Shown here piece by piece: positions 11,214 to 23,997 of a DNA stretch of 64,000 nucleotides (position 1 is its first letter; each line of letters starts with the position of its first letter). The notes under the pieces are model-generated. The model was given only the letters and a program-made list of their open reading frames with translations. It did not search any database and was not told the origin of the DNA. The stretch is taken from NCBI GenBank assembly GCA_016801885.1, contig CM028896.1, positions 4,154,001-4,218,000 on the forward strand, in the 5' to 3' direction. This DNA comes from Toxotes chatareus. Lineage: Eukaryota; Chordata; Actinopteri; Toxotidae. A program made the position numbers and the translations under genes.

Positions 11214-13620
11214 GCTGGCAACTTCTTCTTCTACACCTCCTCCTCTGCCTACGTCTTCTTCTTCGTCCGCCACTCCCAGAGATGCTGGTGCCGTAAACGA
11301 GCAGCGGAGGTCGCGCAACACATGTACAGTACATCCATCCAGTCTATGAGTACATCCCTCCGTTCACTTCAAAGCGATCTTGTTCGGCTCAAGGCCTAAA
11401 CCCTACGAGTCACGACCATAGAGCTAAGGAAGATAACTTCTTCTTACAACAGAAAAAATACAAACAAACAAAAAACCCTTTTGTAAATATTACAGCTACA
11501 GAAGCGGGAATTAGATGTATAATTCTATATCTCCCCTTTCCCCTTAATCTTTTCCCCTAAAAAGGTAAATAAATTTAATAAAGTAAACTGGAAAATATTA
11601 TTTATTTTCCTTTCTTTTGTTTATGTACTTGTTTTAACACCTGTTTTACATTTTGTATTTTTATTTTCAGTTTGAGAGGAGGTCCATCCTTTAAGCCTAT
11701 GAACGCTTGAGTTCTTCTGTTTTTCTCCTGTTAAAATGCAACTCATGCATTTATTAATATTTTTGTGTGTTGATGAAACTACTTTTGGTTTTCAAGACCA
11801 TCAAAGGATCAAAACCGTATATCTATAGTATCATAAAATTCAAAGCAGAAAAGTGTTAGTACTGGCTAAAAGGATTTTCATTTCCATAAACAACAAATAG
11901 TCCTAATCATGAAACCGCATTCTGGTTATTGTATAGACTTTTAATTTACACATAAATAGTAGAGAAACTACAAGAACATATTTAAATACATCTGCATTAA
12001 CAGTTTATAATGATAACATTTTTTTTCCTCAGTAAATGACAACTTTATCCATTCATTCATTTCATTCTATAAACAAGATGAGGATGAGTTCTCATTTTTA
12101 TTCTCTCTGACTTACACTGCAGTGCAGCAGCATCATCATTATCATTATCATGTCTCTTTTTCTTTTAACGTTGTAATAAATAATATTTTCACAATCAGGG
12201 TCTGATACTCAAATAAATAAACAAACACATATAGACAGACGTGACTGTGAGGCTCAGCGTTCTCACTTCTGACATTTTATACAGTCTGGTGAAATCATTT
12301 ACAGGTAGATATACAACACTGACAAACTTTGCTCCCTGTGAACCTGGACTTTCTTTTAGAGAGCAAACAAATACACAGAATTGGCCTTTAATTTTCTGTC
12401 CACCATCTGACATGTTTTAAAGACAGATTCAGCAGCTGATGGTGGCAATTTTACCACCGCCTTTGGGTTGAAGTTAAAAAACAGGGAACCTCTGAGCAAA
12501 TGATTCTCAGCTGTACTGTTTGATATTCTCAGAGGTTAACAGCAGAAGACTGTTTCTTAACCACACAAGGTACATGTGACAGGATCTTGTTTTAAAGTAA
12601 GTTTTTAAAAAAAGCATAATCAGATGTGGGAACATCTGCATTGAACATAATACTGTAGGTTTTTTTTCTTGTATATTCAGAAATCACTCCCAAATACTAA
12701 AACTATGAGCACAAACTGTTCGGCCAGTGTACAGTTTGCATAAAGTGTGAACTTCTTTGTGATACCACTCTCTATTAATACCGGTCAAACCGCACCAGTA
12801 GATTTAAAACCCCAAACACCAATATTCCCAGTGCTCTGACCTCCATTTTTTTCCCTTTATTTTGTTCTTCGTCTGGCATCTTTAAGTTAGGGACAACTAA
12901 AAGACAAAGTTCGTGTGTATCAAGTCTCCACCAACATCTGATCTCTTCAGTGATTGGTCGTAATGATGATATCTGTTCAGGTGTGTTTGTTTGTTTTGGT
13001 CCATAAACACAAGTAGGCATGATGTTGAAAATAAACAAAGGTTGGTATGCTTGTTTCTCTTTAGGTTCCCCATTTGGTGATATCACATCAACAACAACAA
13101 TAACAACAGCAAAATTTCCTGTGTGAAGTCCATCCACATCCACAGTTTGGTGTATGTACAATTGGGCCAGCAGCGGTCACAGTCACAGACTTAACACCCA
13201 GTCGGACTGAATCTATGACTGTTCACCTTGTAAGAGTTCAGAGTTTCTTTTTTTTTTATTTGAGGAGGAGGAGGAGGAGGAGGAAGAAGAAACCTACAAC
13301 TGCCTTCCTGGTGGTCTTCAACAGCCCTAGAAAAGTTTTACAGTTCACAAAGAGCAAGAAAGGCTGCGGTTGCTTTGGTCCTGGTTGGGTAAAGCTCTGA
13401 GTCTGACTGTCAGTGCAACAATGTGAAAAGAGCTGACAGCTCTTGTCGCAGGTTTGTGTGTGAAATAGACTTGGCCAGGTAATGAGAGATGAGGCTTTTA
13501 CCAGCGTGCTACACCATGGCAGAATGAACTGGTCCAAATGAAGTGAGCTCACCAGACAGAGTTTAAGTGCAGGGCTATTAACAGAGGTGGCACTGAAAAA
13601 GCAGCCAAATAATTGCTGTC
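11214..13620. other. ier3ip1 promoter side and distal skor2 3' UTR / intergenic sequence
   Basis: Just upstream of the ier3ip1 ATG (11214-11400) is a CpG-containing stretch, probably its 5' UTR and promoter. The rest is AT-rich without exons. Minus-strand AATAAA copies, for example 13255-13260, could end skor2, so the lower limit of its 3' UTR is not fixed. A (GGA)n tract lies at 13261-13290. Confidence 0.4.
13261..13290. repeat. (GGA)n(GAA)n trinucleotide tract
   Basis: About seven GAGGAG units pass into GAA units. The tract lies in the probable skor2 3' UTR region. Confidence 0.8.
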
Positions 13621-13651
13621 CCAGGATTACTTAAGAAATGTGCGTGTCTAC

Positions 13652-13737
13652 ATATATATATATGTATATATACATATACACACATGTATGTATGTATAGC
13701 AGCTTCGTCCTCTTACATGGGCTTTTCTTCACTCCAC
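13652..13737 (-). other. skor2: probable skor2 3' UTR exon (upper edge)
   Basis: On the minus strand CTTTACAG at 13738-13745 is a good acceptor, and the stop-containing exon ends with AAAAG/GTAACT seven bases after TAG. Together these imply an intron at 13738-13850 inside the 3' UTR. The lower limit given is arbitrary; a TA-rich repeat begins there. Confidence 0.45.
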
Positions 13738-13857
13738 CTGTAAAGACAACAAATGAATAAAAATCAAACATTAGCGTCATGTTCTGGTCGCGTGTTTCAA
13801 AGACTGTCTTGATGAAAAGCTGCATTAGTAAATCAATTAAAAACAGTTACCTTTTAG

Positions 13858-16800
13858 CTACTTGTTGAGATGCGAGCTGATCTTTTCTTTTCTGATGATG
13901 TTTGCGTAAGGAATCTGAAAGAAACAAAAGTTAGAGGAAAAGTTAGTTAAAGTTAGTTTTGTTGTCTCAAAAATCAATTTCTCAAAAATACATTTTTGGC
14001 CATTTCTGAAAAGAAACACATCACAACTATACTTGAAAATAAGTTGGTTGAAATTCTAAAATATGCCGCAGCAACATAAATCAAGAATTTTGCTGGAGTT
14101 CATTTGAATGTCTGTAAAATTAATGTGTCATTACTCTCAGACAGATCCATCTGCTTCTTCCAGACACATTTGTCAATTTGGAACATTTTGTGTGTGCACG
14201 TGTACGTGCATGCTTATAAATCAGCGTGAGTGCATGTTCAGTCATGTGACTTTGTGGTTACATGAATGCAGCAAGCTCTTGTGTGTGTTTTGGTGCATGC
14301 GCACGGTTGACGATCATGTGCACACAAGCGTGTACAGTTGTTGCATGTGTCAGAAAGCAAAAGACAAACACCGTCTGTCACACTGCACGTCTGCCAGCTG
14401 CTCGGGTGATTGATGTGGACGGAAACACTCAGACGGCAGCAGAGGAACTTTTCACCCATGAAAGACAAACTAAATGATTGTCTCTGCCTTTTGATGGACA
14501 AATAAGCAACAACACAAGTGTCCAATTGAGTCCTACCGATGTCTTTACTTCTTCTTCATTTAATTTCTGTTAAGACACAGCTTAGGATTTCTTATTTATG
14601 TCTACGATCTACCCTAGCTGGAGTGTTAATTGAGTTATTATTGTCACATTTCCTCATCCATGTTTGATTCCCTCTTTTCTTATTTGAACTGTTTTATTGC
14701 GAGGTGCTTCATAATTAGTCTTAATTATATTCCTTCTCAAAATCATTACCAAGGCTATTTTTCAAAGCAATCAGGGAGATGTTTTTTTTTTAATTCGTGT
14801 ATCTATAAAAGGAAGTTTTATTTGTCATTCAAAGGCATAGCAATGATATTTATTTTCCATCAGTGCTCAGCACATGATTGTATCATTAGAAGTCTCACCA
14901 TCTGTAACTGTTGGACCATCTCCTCTCTGTAGGCGAGCTCTCGTTTCATCTGGTCTTGAAAATTATCTGAAATTAGAGTAAAAAAAAAATCTATGCTTAG
15001 CCTGAGCAGCATTATTGTTTGAGTAACTGATCAAGTTAAAGGAAGCAGACGAGGGATAAAGGACAGAAAAAATAGGGGAAGAGAAAAGTATAAGAGAGTA
15101 GGGGCAAAAAAGACAGGTACTGAGGAGAAAATGGGAAGGAATTTAAGAAAGACAGAGAAGGAGACGTTGCCCTTCAGAGTACAGAAACAAAAAGGGAGGT
15201 GAGGAAAAAAAAATGACTCACGGAAGACGGGAAAAGGTGAGGTGCCCTTCAGAGCGTGAAACTCTTGCTCCAGTCTCCTCCTGAAGTCGATCTGCTCCAG
15301 CAGGACCTTCTGGAGCTCCTCTGCAGGAGCAGGAAAGAGCAGATGAAGAACAAGAAGAAAGAGAGATTAAAATAAAAGGGAGAAGAGAAAGAGGTGAGGG
15401 GGCTGCCTGTTGGAAATAAATACAGTCAAATATATCTTACTCTAAGGGTGGTGTGCGTGCTATGAATCCTCTATTCAATATTAACTGGGCCTGGGACTGG
15501 ACCGACTGACAGATTTTTATGGTTAGAACAGCTGAGAGAAGTCTCTCTACATCTCTCTACACCCCACAACATGTCTTGCTCAAAATTACACTCTTTACCT
15601 TTCTCCATGTTCTCAACATCCTTCTTTAGTGGGACAGGAGAGACAGCACCTTGGCTTTGATCACCTGAAAACATGGGGGAGATTTCAATTGATTGATATT
15701 TTTCTACATCAAAGGTAGTTACAGTATATTAGTTACACACCGCACAGAGAGTAGTTGTCGTTCCATTCTATCCAACCACAACACAGGACAATATATTTCA
15801 TTTGTGTAAACTATATCTGAGTCATGTGAATATATTCTTGTAATAGACTGATGTCCCGTCAGTCTTCTCTGAATGTATCCTCCATGTATTTTTGCAATAA
15901 GCATGTGAACCCTGTTCCCATTTCCTAATGCTCTCTTCATCTTTCGGTCTTTAGTGAAGCACTGTAATTCACTCCTTGGCCTCTAGGTGTCAGTGTAAGT
16001 TTGTGATAATGGAGACATTTACTGCATTCACTCCCTGGCATAGTCCCTCTCCTCTTGCTGACCGATTAAAAAAAAAAAAAAAAAAAAAACCCTGGCATGC
16101 AGAAAATGAAATCAGAGTAAAGTGATTTTGCAGCTCTGAAAGCCAGAGTGAAAATCCAAGCTGATAAGTGAAAGTTTACATTCCACCGATTTTATCAATA
16201 AATGGCAAGCCTGCAGGTGACTGTGCTCTCAAACTGCTTGAGCCTTTTTTGGGCTGTATACTCAAGCAGCTATGAAGACCACATGAGCATAGAACAACAG
16301 AACAATCTGTGTACAACAGCATTATCAAAGTTATACAGTATTTGATATGATGTATATTTTGTCTGTGTACTTTTTACAGCTGTGTTACTGCCTGAGGCGA
16401 TCTACTTGTTGCTCCATCTTCCAGCTTCCTCTTTTTTAACAAACATCTAAATCACATGCTGTTTTCAAATTTACCAGTTTGAAAAGCGTCTGTATTGTTT
16501 TGCGTGACTGTGCTAACGTCTGAATTGTGACAATGAGGCATTGAACGCCTTAAATGAAGCAATCCAGCACCCTGGATATGTATATTCTCCTCCAGTCATT
16601 TCATATCTTGGCTCCTTAAGCCTCCCTGTGCTTCTCTCTCTCTCTCATTTAGAGCAGAAAGAGCTCTCCTCTCTCTCCTCTCTCTCCTCCTCTCCTCTCT
16701 CCTTTCCTCTCCTCTCCTCTCTCTGTCTCATTTGACAAGCAAATTTGCAGACAGTGCCCGAGGATAACAACCTCGTTTGACAGTCAATTAACCGTGAATA

Positions 16801-19800
16801 GTCAAAGCCAAGGCGGTTTGCATTACATAAATGGAAAATTAGATTATTTTTTCTCCCTAGAAACAGAGGGAGAGTTTAAAGACAGTGGAGGGGGGGTGGG
16901 GGGACTCGGAGGAATCAGGCCTTCTAATCACGTAGAGCTTCCCACCGCCCAGGGAGACGTTTGGCAATCAGGGGAAAGGTGGTCTCATTTAATTTGTTTC
17001 GTGTAATTTTTCGAAATACATTATACATTATGCGCAGGGATCATTACGGTGTGTGTGTGTGTAGGGGTTGAGGGAGTGGGGGGTAGACATAAATGTTGGC
17101 ACAGATGTCATAAAGCACTTTTAATGTCTTCCTGACAGATATAAAAAGGCAATAAGCTGTGATCTTTTTCAAACGGGAAAGGGTTTTTTGCGCTGAGGAA
17201 GGGAAAAAAAAGGCAATTATGTCGGCGGCGATATGGGTCTAGGATGGAGATTGCCAGCGCGGCTGCTTATCTCTGAGCTGATGTTTTCTTGTTGAACTAT
17301 AACGGCCCCCCTAAGAGTAACAGCCCTGGCGACAATGCTGCTAAAGAGAGCAGCTGTGGCAGAGTGGCGGCAGAAGCAGCTTTCCACCGCTGTTTCATCT
17401 CCCTGTGTATTATTATGAATCCCTTAACTCACCATCTGATAGGAGGAGGAGACTGAGGTGGATGAAGCTGAGGACTGTGGAGATTTCCTTCACTGCTTCA
17501 AGTATCGAGTATCATTTGTGTAATAAGAAGAAATGTTATCGTAATTTTTGTATATAAAGTCAATATTTAATTTAGTTATTTAATCAGCTTTGTTTGTTTT
17601 ATATATGAACATTTTACAGTGGAAATCCAACTCCATGGTGGGTGCTGATTTACAACTGTAGCTTTTGATGCCATTATATTAAACACATTTAATAAATAAA
17701 AGTGTTTTGTCAAATTTTTTGATTCACCTTTCAATGTTGATTTTTTTAAATATCAGATTGCAAATAAATTATATTCTTGAAGATTGTTGTTATTTGTATG
17801 TTATTTGAAATTGTAATTCTCATTTGCTAACTTCCGTTCACAGTCAGAAAGTCGCTTTTGTGTGTATTAATCTTTTAGAGGTGTTTTTATTTAATTTCCT
17901 GATGTAAATGTTATATCAGGATTTAATCTGCAGTCTTATAAAGACCTCAGTTGCTCTGTGATATGAGCTTCAAATTACTGAGGAGTGAAACCAAATGCAG
18001 AAATTAAATTAACCTTTTTCAGCTTAGTAATTCTCTTTGGGAGCAGCTAACCTGTCATTTTTACATTTTTCTGTCTTTTCTTCATTGATTTATTTGTTGT
18101 TTTCCATCTGACTGTTCTGCAACAACTTACAAAAAAAAGAAAAACACAAGCGAGTATATGTACCTGAGCTCTCCCTCCAGTAGTCTGGAGCTGACGTCTC
18201 ACTCTCTGGTGCAAAGAAACTATTCTGCTCTTTGTTTTCTTCTGAGAGAAAATGAGAGAGAAAGACAGAGAGACAGACAGGAGGAGAGATTCAGTAAGGC
18301 CCATTGGTTGAGCTGGTTATCCGGACACATGGAGATAACTAAGTGTGCGCATGGTGTGTGTCTCCTTTGCGTGCATGCGTATGCGGGCAATGTGGCCACG
18401 CATATGTGTGTGTTTGTGAGCGCGCCGCCACAAAAACACACACACAAGACATTTTCTTCGGCAAAAGGGTCAAAGAGGGAGATGAGAGGAGCAAATGAAA
18501 TGTCACAGGAATATGAGCCTCGCAGGGACATAGAGACACTATAAAACCACTCACTCAGACAATAAATGAAAGAAGAAGATGCTATAATACAACTGACTCA
18601 GACGTCTGATGAAACAGATAGTGTGTAACAGTTTGCTGAAATAGATTGTGTAATGCTATTAGATGAAACAGTGTAAAAACCTGTTCAAACATTTGATGAA
18701 AACAAGACATTGTAAAACAACTGCAGGGTGAAAGATATAGTGTCAAGCAGCCCACGCAAACAGACAGAGCAAGCAGAGCGATTATATATGAAAAAGAAAC
18801 TGTGGTTTAGTTTTGCATGCGATGCTTGATGAAACAAAGGTAGTGTATAATGTATTTCAACTTTTGTGCGCACACTGTTTTGCAGCCTGAAAAGGGTGCA
18901 TTGTACAAAACTGACAGATTTAATTCAATTTTTATGCAAGCAACACAAAAATGCTGAGAATCATTTCCTCTTTAATCTAGTGCATAATGTGAAATTTTAT
19001 TCTTTTAAAAGTCTACACTAGAAAAAAAAATACGGGAAAGATTTAAGAACAGTAAATAGAAATGTCTGTGCTCACCAGAAATGCTGGAGTTGTCTTTGGT
19101 TGCGTATGCAGGTAGTCCTTCATCTCTGCTTTTGTGAGTCTGGAAATCACACATAGTTGGTTAGCATTCATGTTATGCATCGTATTGTTCAATTACAGCA
19201 CAGCAGAATATAAGTCTTATAAGGCAGAGTAATGGCTCTATGATTTTAATTCTTTGATATGATGGTTATTTTTTTATATCAACATTAACTCATCACTTGA
19301 TGATTATGGTCTCCCTTGTTTTGATGCTGTGCTTTTTATCAGCCAATGGCAGCCCTCACTTGTAATGAACTAAATATGATCTGAGTATATGCTTAAAACC
19401 TTTTTTCCCCCTCTGTGTCTCTGAAATCAGTGAGATGTATTTATAGTATGTTACTCAGTGAATGGTTTAACTTGCTCTGGTTTAACATAACGCTGTGTGC
19501 CTCTCCCTCCTCCTCCTACTCCTCCTCCCCTCTCTCAGAGGCCTGGTTAATGTGGGAGTCGACAGGTTAAAGATTAGAGTTGCCCTAACAGGCTGGGGTG
19601 ACAGAGGGAGAACAAACACACCGTGGCCATTAAACAATCCACGCCTGGGCCTATTAGCCGGGATCAGAGTGGGGTGACTGTTTCAATTTCTACTGGGAGA
19701 AACCAGCCTATCAATCTGCTTATGCAGATCACATCACTGCCTGACTGCAGCACCATTTAAATAATAATTAGCTAAAGTGGCCTGGGGGGATATTTACGTT

Positions 19801-21777
19801 TTTGTAAGCTGGGTCCTCTCGGTGAGGTGGGTTGGCGCTGGAGAGAGGCAGGCTGGCTGGAGGGGAAGCAGGCAGGCTGGGGGACTCCTGCTGGATGGGG
19901 TCCGAGGAGGAGGGAGGGGAGGTGCTGGGATACACAACGCCACTCCCTCTCTCCTTCCCTCGCTCCTCTCCGGCACTGTCGCTCAGCGCAGGGAAGTATG
20001 GGTTGGTTTGAGTCTGTGGCGGCCTGCTTGTGAAACTCCCTTCCTCCTCCTCATCCTCCTGCTTCGATGATTCCACATCCACCTCCCCCTCCTCCTCGCT
20101 CTCCCCTCCCTCTGGTTCTCCGTCGCCTCCACTTTCACTTCCATAACTACAGCTGCTGGTGGGCGATAGCCTTTGGTGGCGCTCTGACCCAGCAACCATG
20201 AGCCCAAAGTCCTCATCTGTTGCCCCAGTGACTCCTCCACCATTGCTGTGGAGTTTGGCGATGCTCTCAGCATCCTTGATGACGGGGCGGAAGGCCGAGC
20301 CATAGCTTGGCTTCCTCGTTTGGAGGGTCGGGGTGTCCAGGAGTTTGAGCCAGCCCTCCGATGTCACAGGGCGAAGGTCAGGGGTTACCGTTGTGCAGTC
20401 CGGGTCAAACAGCCCAGATCTTGGTGTGGTGGTCCCACTGCCGGAAGCCATGGTTGCACTGACACCATTCCCGTTGCCAGCTACAGCTCCAGGCTCACTG
20501 GGGTCTGAGAGATCCAGAAAGGCCTGCCTGAGAGATGGGTTGTCTGCCAGGGAGGAGAGGGCACTGGGTTGAGGCTGAAGGTAGGTGGGGACAGGGATTC
20601 CTCCTGCTGCTCTTGGTGGCCAAAACATGCAGAAAGGAGGATAAAAAGTGTCTTTGCGGCCAGGCCATAAAAGCCCAGACAACCCTGCTCCTTTCTGCCC
20701 AGCTGAAACATCACTGTCCTCTTTTTTCTGCTGGCAGAGGCCAAACGCTGGGAAGGGGTAAGGTGAGGGGAAGAGTGACGTGGGAGGGAACTTCTGCAGC
20801 ATGCCGAAGCCTTTGCTTGGCACGGGGATGACAGGGTAACTACGTGGTGTCTTACGGGGAGACAGACTGCCTCCATCCAGATCATCCTCGTCTTCAAAGC
20901 GGGCTCTTTTCTGAGCACCCAGGTCAGGTCCCATCATGTGAGGCACCACCGAACCTGGGAGAGTCTTCATGGGCCCCATGGAGGGACACTGGGGTGTAGA
21001 GGGCAGCGCTCTCTTTCGGCTGCCTCCATTGAACATGGCTTTGACGTCCTCCCAGGCGTAAATTAACTCATCAGGTGGGTGTTTGTCAGTGAGTTTGAGA
21101 TGTCGTCGCCAGGAGTTAAAGTTGGCAGCATCAGGTTGGGTGTACTTGGCGTCTGGTGTGCGGTGGGAATGAAAAATGAACTTATTTGGGGAGAAGTACA
21201 TATTGCAAAAGGAGCACTTGATGCATTTGGCCCTGGAGCTGTTGTAGCGTGCTGGGATGAAGTTACCACGGCAACCCCAGGCGCATTCGTGCGTCACGTC
21301 GAAGGCAAAGTTGTCGGGCAGTTTCGGCGGCGTGTTCTCTCCCAGGAAGGACTTGCACAGGCGTTCGGCTTCCCGCTTGGTGATCATGCCACAGCGGCGT
21401 GACGAGATGGGCATGGCACCAGCCCGACGGAGGATCTCCAACTGAACGGGAGTGCACTGGACACAGGTGATACCCAGTGCCACACGGCGATTATGAATCT
21501 CATTATAACTGTAGTTTTTGAGGAGTGTGTTGGAAATCTGCGCCAGGCAAAGTCTCTCATTGTTATCAATGACCAGTGATACAATGGGAACGCCGTACAG
21601 GATGACCTGGCCAACCTGGTTGGGCTTGAGGGGTGAGGAAGAAGAGGAGGAAGAGGGTGAAGATGATGAGGAGTGGAGGTGGGCGGACCTGGGTGGAGTC
21701 AGGGGTTCCTGCTGGTAGGGGCCTGTTGAACTTGTCATAATGATGTCATTAGAGCTCGAAAGATGAGCTTTATCCAT
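13858..21777 (-). CDS. skor2: SKI family transcriptional corepressor 2
   Basis: Seven coding exons on the minus strand: 21777-19798, 19139-19076, 18241-18164, 15664-15599, 15320-15222, 14966-14899 and 13914-13858. They total 2412 bases, 803 residues plus TAG, in frame throughout. SKOR2 (Corl2) is a nuclear co-repressor of BMP/TGF-beta signalling needed for Purkinje-cell differentiation. Residues 50-147 form the SKI/SNO/DAC domain (NQVGQVILYGVPIVSLVID). Residues 157-255 form the SAND-like SMAD4-binding domain, with zinc-ligand candidates in HECAWGCRG, CIKCSFCNMYF and FHSH. The middle is disordered with a conserved PRSYPVIPVPSKG block, KDTFYPPFCMFWPP, and an acidic run near 610-640. The coiled coil at 730-785 includes EELQKVLLEQIDFRRRLEQE and QMKRELAYREEMVQQLQ. 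I chose the ATG at 21777 because MDKAHLSSSNDI aligns with the human start and a splice acceptor lies just upstream. An in-frame ATG at 21849 would be intronic. Human SKOR2 is longer (~1000) because of Ala, Gly and His tracts absent here. Confidence 0.95.
16068..16089. repeat. A22 homopolymer
   Basis: Twenty-two consecutive A lie in a skor2 intron. No retroposed body is visible next to them. Confidence 0.85.
16664..16730. repeat. CT/TCTCC low-complexity tract
   Basis: Nearly pure pyrimidine with CTCTC and TCCTC units. It lies immediately beside the enhancer-like island at 16740. Confidence 0.8.
16740..17030. promoter_or_regulatory. candidate conserved intronic enhancer A in skor2
   Basis: This complex sequence has homeodomain-like TCAATTAACC, AATTAGATTA and TCTAATCACG motifs and no coding frame. 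Its composition differs from the repeats around it. Conservation is inferred from texture only. Confidence 0.3.
17130..17420. promoter_or_regulatory. candidate conserved intronic enhancer B in skor2
   Basis: A balanced, non-repetitive block with CpG-containing words (GTCGGCGGCGATATGG, CCAGCGCGGCTGC) and a TATAAAAAGG word near 17143. There is no open frame with family resemblance. The regulatory role is inferred. Confidence 0.3.
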
Positions 21778-21802
21778 ATTCGGAGGAAAACTGTAGAATG
21801 AC

Positions 21803-23387
21803 CTGACCCCAAAGAAAGAAAGAAAAACACGAAAAGAAAAGAAAATCAACGTGTTGAAATGTTTAAAATTACAGTTCCATGAAAACCCTCGGGTAAAAGT
21901 TTACACAAAGAATTTTTCCCTTTCTCTCTGTATTACATATAAAATGAAATTGCTGATAATTCCTTATAATATGTGCTTATTCAACCAAACGCATGTATTC
22001 AGAAATACTTTGATAATGTATTTAAAAAATGGTGCACATTAAAATACATGATTATTTTAAATGGCATGTATTTAAATTAAATGCATCAAACTCCCAATTT
22101 ATAACCAAGCTTTAATTTTCTTTGTATTAAAAAACTTTCTGAATTTGGAAATAATTTGACATCTATACACATTTTGAAAATGAGATTTGAGTTTGCCTCC
22201 AAAATAGATTTTCCATCCCTTGAACTACTCCCACAAAATTACTGAATTACTTAACAAAAATTATTGAAATATAAAAGATTAATTAAGTGAGGTGCTTGGT
22301 TGACAGCAAGTGCAACTACCACTTTTCTGCATGCATTCCTGCATTGTTAAAATACAAAATCTTGCTCAGTTCAGTCAGTTAATATATTTTCCCCGAAATT
22401 ACAGTCTGCAGCATTTTAGAGTATAGATCTCTTTCATAGCTCTGAAGTAATGAGAACAACCTAATGCTTAAAGTTCAGTACATTCAGGGGCCATACGGTC
22501 TATAGTCCTTTTTTAAATTTCCGTTAATGTTTTCCTGTGTATATTTATTTAGACATATTCTAAAAACCATTATCATGAAAATGTCAGAAAATTTCCTGCA
22601 AAGAGAAAGCATGCAGAACTTTTCATGGACAGGGTGACAGCAAATTTTACTGTGCTGTATTATTTCAACAAATTAGACTGTAATGTATTGACTGTGCAAT
22701 GCATATTTTCTTATATCATTGTAAACATCTGCTTACTAGTTAATTTGAAAATTGTCTTTGATTTTACATGAACATGTAAATTTTGAAATATTTGAAATAA
22801 TTCCCATTTTACTTGCAGCACACCTAAACTCCTTTTTGTGAATCACATTTGTGATTTATTTCAACAGCAAAACATATTACAGAAAAAAGAAAAATTGCTT
22901 TCAGTTTTTTCCCCAACTATTTCAGGAAATGTTTGTTTAAACAAGTAAATTGCTAATACATGAATTACAAATTATTTACACATTACACAAACAATACGCA
23001 ATAACAAGATATGATATTTATAGGACCACAGAAATAAATAGAAGAAAACGAAAAAGGTGTCTTTTTAAATGAACTTGGAATAAATTATTACAACGCAATA
23101 TGGACTAATATGGTCTAAACATACGCAGGAGCCAATAAAGTAATAAAGCAATTAACCTAATGCTTTAACGCAAGAGTTCAGAGTTTGGCTTCAAATTACA
23201 CAGAATGTTCATCTCTGTAATTTTAGGATTTCACTTCAGTCCAAGTCTAATTCAAGCAAAGCAAAGCTATAGGCTTTCAATGAAGTACCGCGTTTGTCAG
23301 TTAGTCAAGCATCCTGTATAACTTATCCATGGAAAATATTACAGACAAACTAAATGGTTTGTTTGATAACAAGAAAGCAGCAATAAC

Positions 23388-23420
<33 letters not shown>

Positions 23421-23624
23421 CCTACATTCACTTTAAATGAGAAATGCAACGGAATGTGAGCTATTCACACGCACGTCTCAAATACTTTCCGCTTAAAACC
23501 GTTTTAGAAGTTTGTATTCTGTCCCATCGCTCGCGTTGACACACGCAGTCTTCATGAACTAGGCTAAATACATTTTTTTTTTGCCAACTTTAGCCCACAG
23601 CTGAAATGTTTGAGCAGTCCTTAC
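21803..23624 (-). other. skor2: skor2 intron 1 (5' UTR intron)
   Basis: The acceptor is GGGGTCAG at 21803-21810, preceded by TTTCTTTCTTT; a second possible acceptor would end the exon at 21790. The donor is GTAAGG at 23619-23624. The interior is AT-rich with an (AAT)n microsatellite. No exon or strong motif was seen. Confidence 0.55.
23388..23420. repeat. (AAT)n microsatellite
   Basis: About eleven AAT units in skor2 intron 1. Confidence 0.95.
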
Positions 23625-23850
23625 CTCTGACTTCCGGGAATAATCCCAAATGCGTCGAAAAAAAAAACCAAGTCACGATACAAATCGATTTATCGTACAC
23701 AGTTTTAAAAAACTCATTTTTATCACGTTAACGAACAGATTTCACTGAATTACATCCGAGGAACATGGAATCGGCATCAGCTTTTTCCCCCTCTCTCTCT
23801 CTCTCTAACTGACGAGTGAGCCTGCTCGTGAGATGTGAGTAAACTGCGAC
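23625..23850 (-). promoter_or_regulatory. skor2: probable skor2 non-coding first exon and core promoter region
   Basis: The minus strand reads CGGAAGTCAGAG followed by GTAAGG, a strong donor, and the region above it is CpG-rich (about 23790-23980) with CT tracts. The main coding exon has a splice acceptor before its ATG, so an upstream non-coding exon is needed. The start site is not resolved. Confidence 0.45.
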
Positions 23851-23996
23851 GCTCGCGCCGGCTTTATTCGCTTTTCAGAGACACCACGCGCCGTCCTAAT
23901 CCGTCTCTCCCTCTCTCTCCCTCTCTCTCTCTCAGTCTGCAACGCACCTGCCTCTAGTTTGATTGGCGTGTAGCGCGAGCTCAGCCCACCATCCAA

Positions 23997-23997
<1 letters not shown>

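Larger units (their letters stand above)
15665..18163 (-). other. skor2: largest internal skor2 intron, with enhancer-like islands
   Basis: The intron separates the exon ending SSG from the exon beginning DQSQGAV. It holds a 22-base A run (16068-16089), a CT-rich tract (16664-16730) and two complex, non-repetitive islands at about 16740-17030 and 17130-17420, described separately. Confidence 0.7.

Noticed and set aside
12775..13161. 128-codon minus-strand open frame between ier3ip1 and skor2
   Set aside because: No recognisable family, no splice context, and a position in the probable skor2 3' UTR.
19768..19797. Open-frame extension of the large skor2 exon to a stop at 19768
   Set aside because: A GTAAAT donor after AAAAAC at 19798 joins in frame to the next exon, and the C-terminal coiled coil of the family lies in later exons.
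19777..20831. Several plus-strand open frames opposite skor2
   Set aside because: They are antisense shadows of the GC-rich skor2 coding exon.
21778..21849. In-frame ATG 72 bases upstream of the chosen skor2 start
   Set aside because: It lies upstream of the GGGGTCAG acceptor, in intron 1. The family amino terminus aligns with the ATG at 21777.
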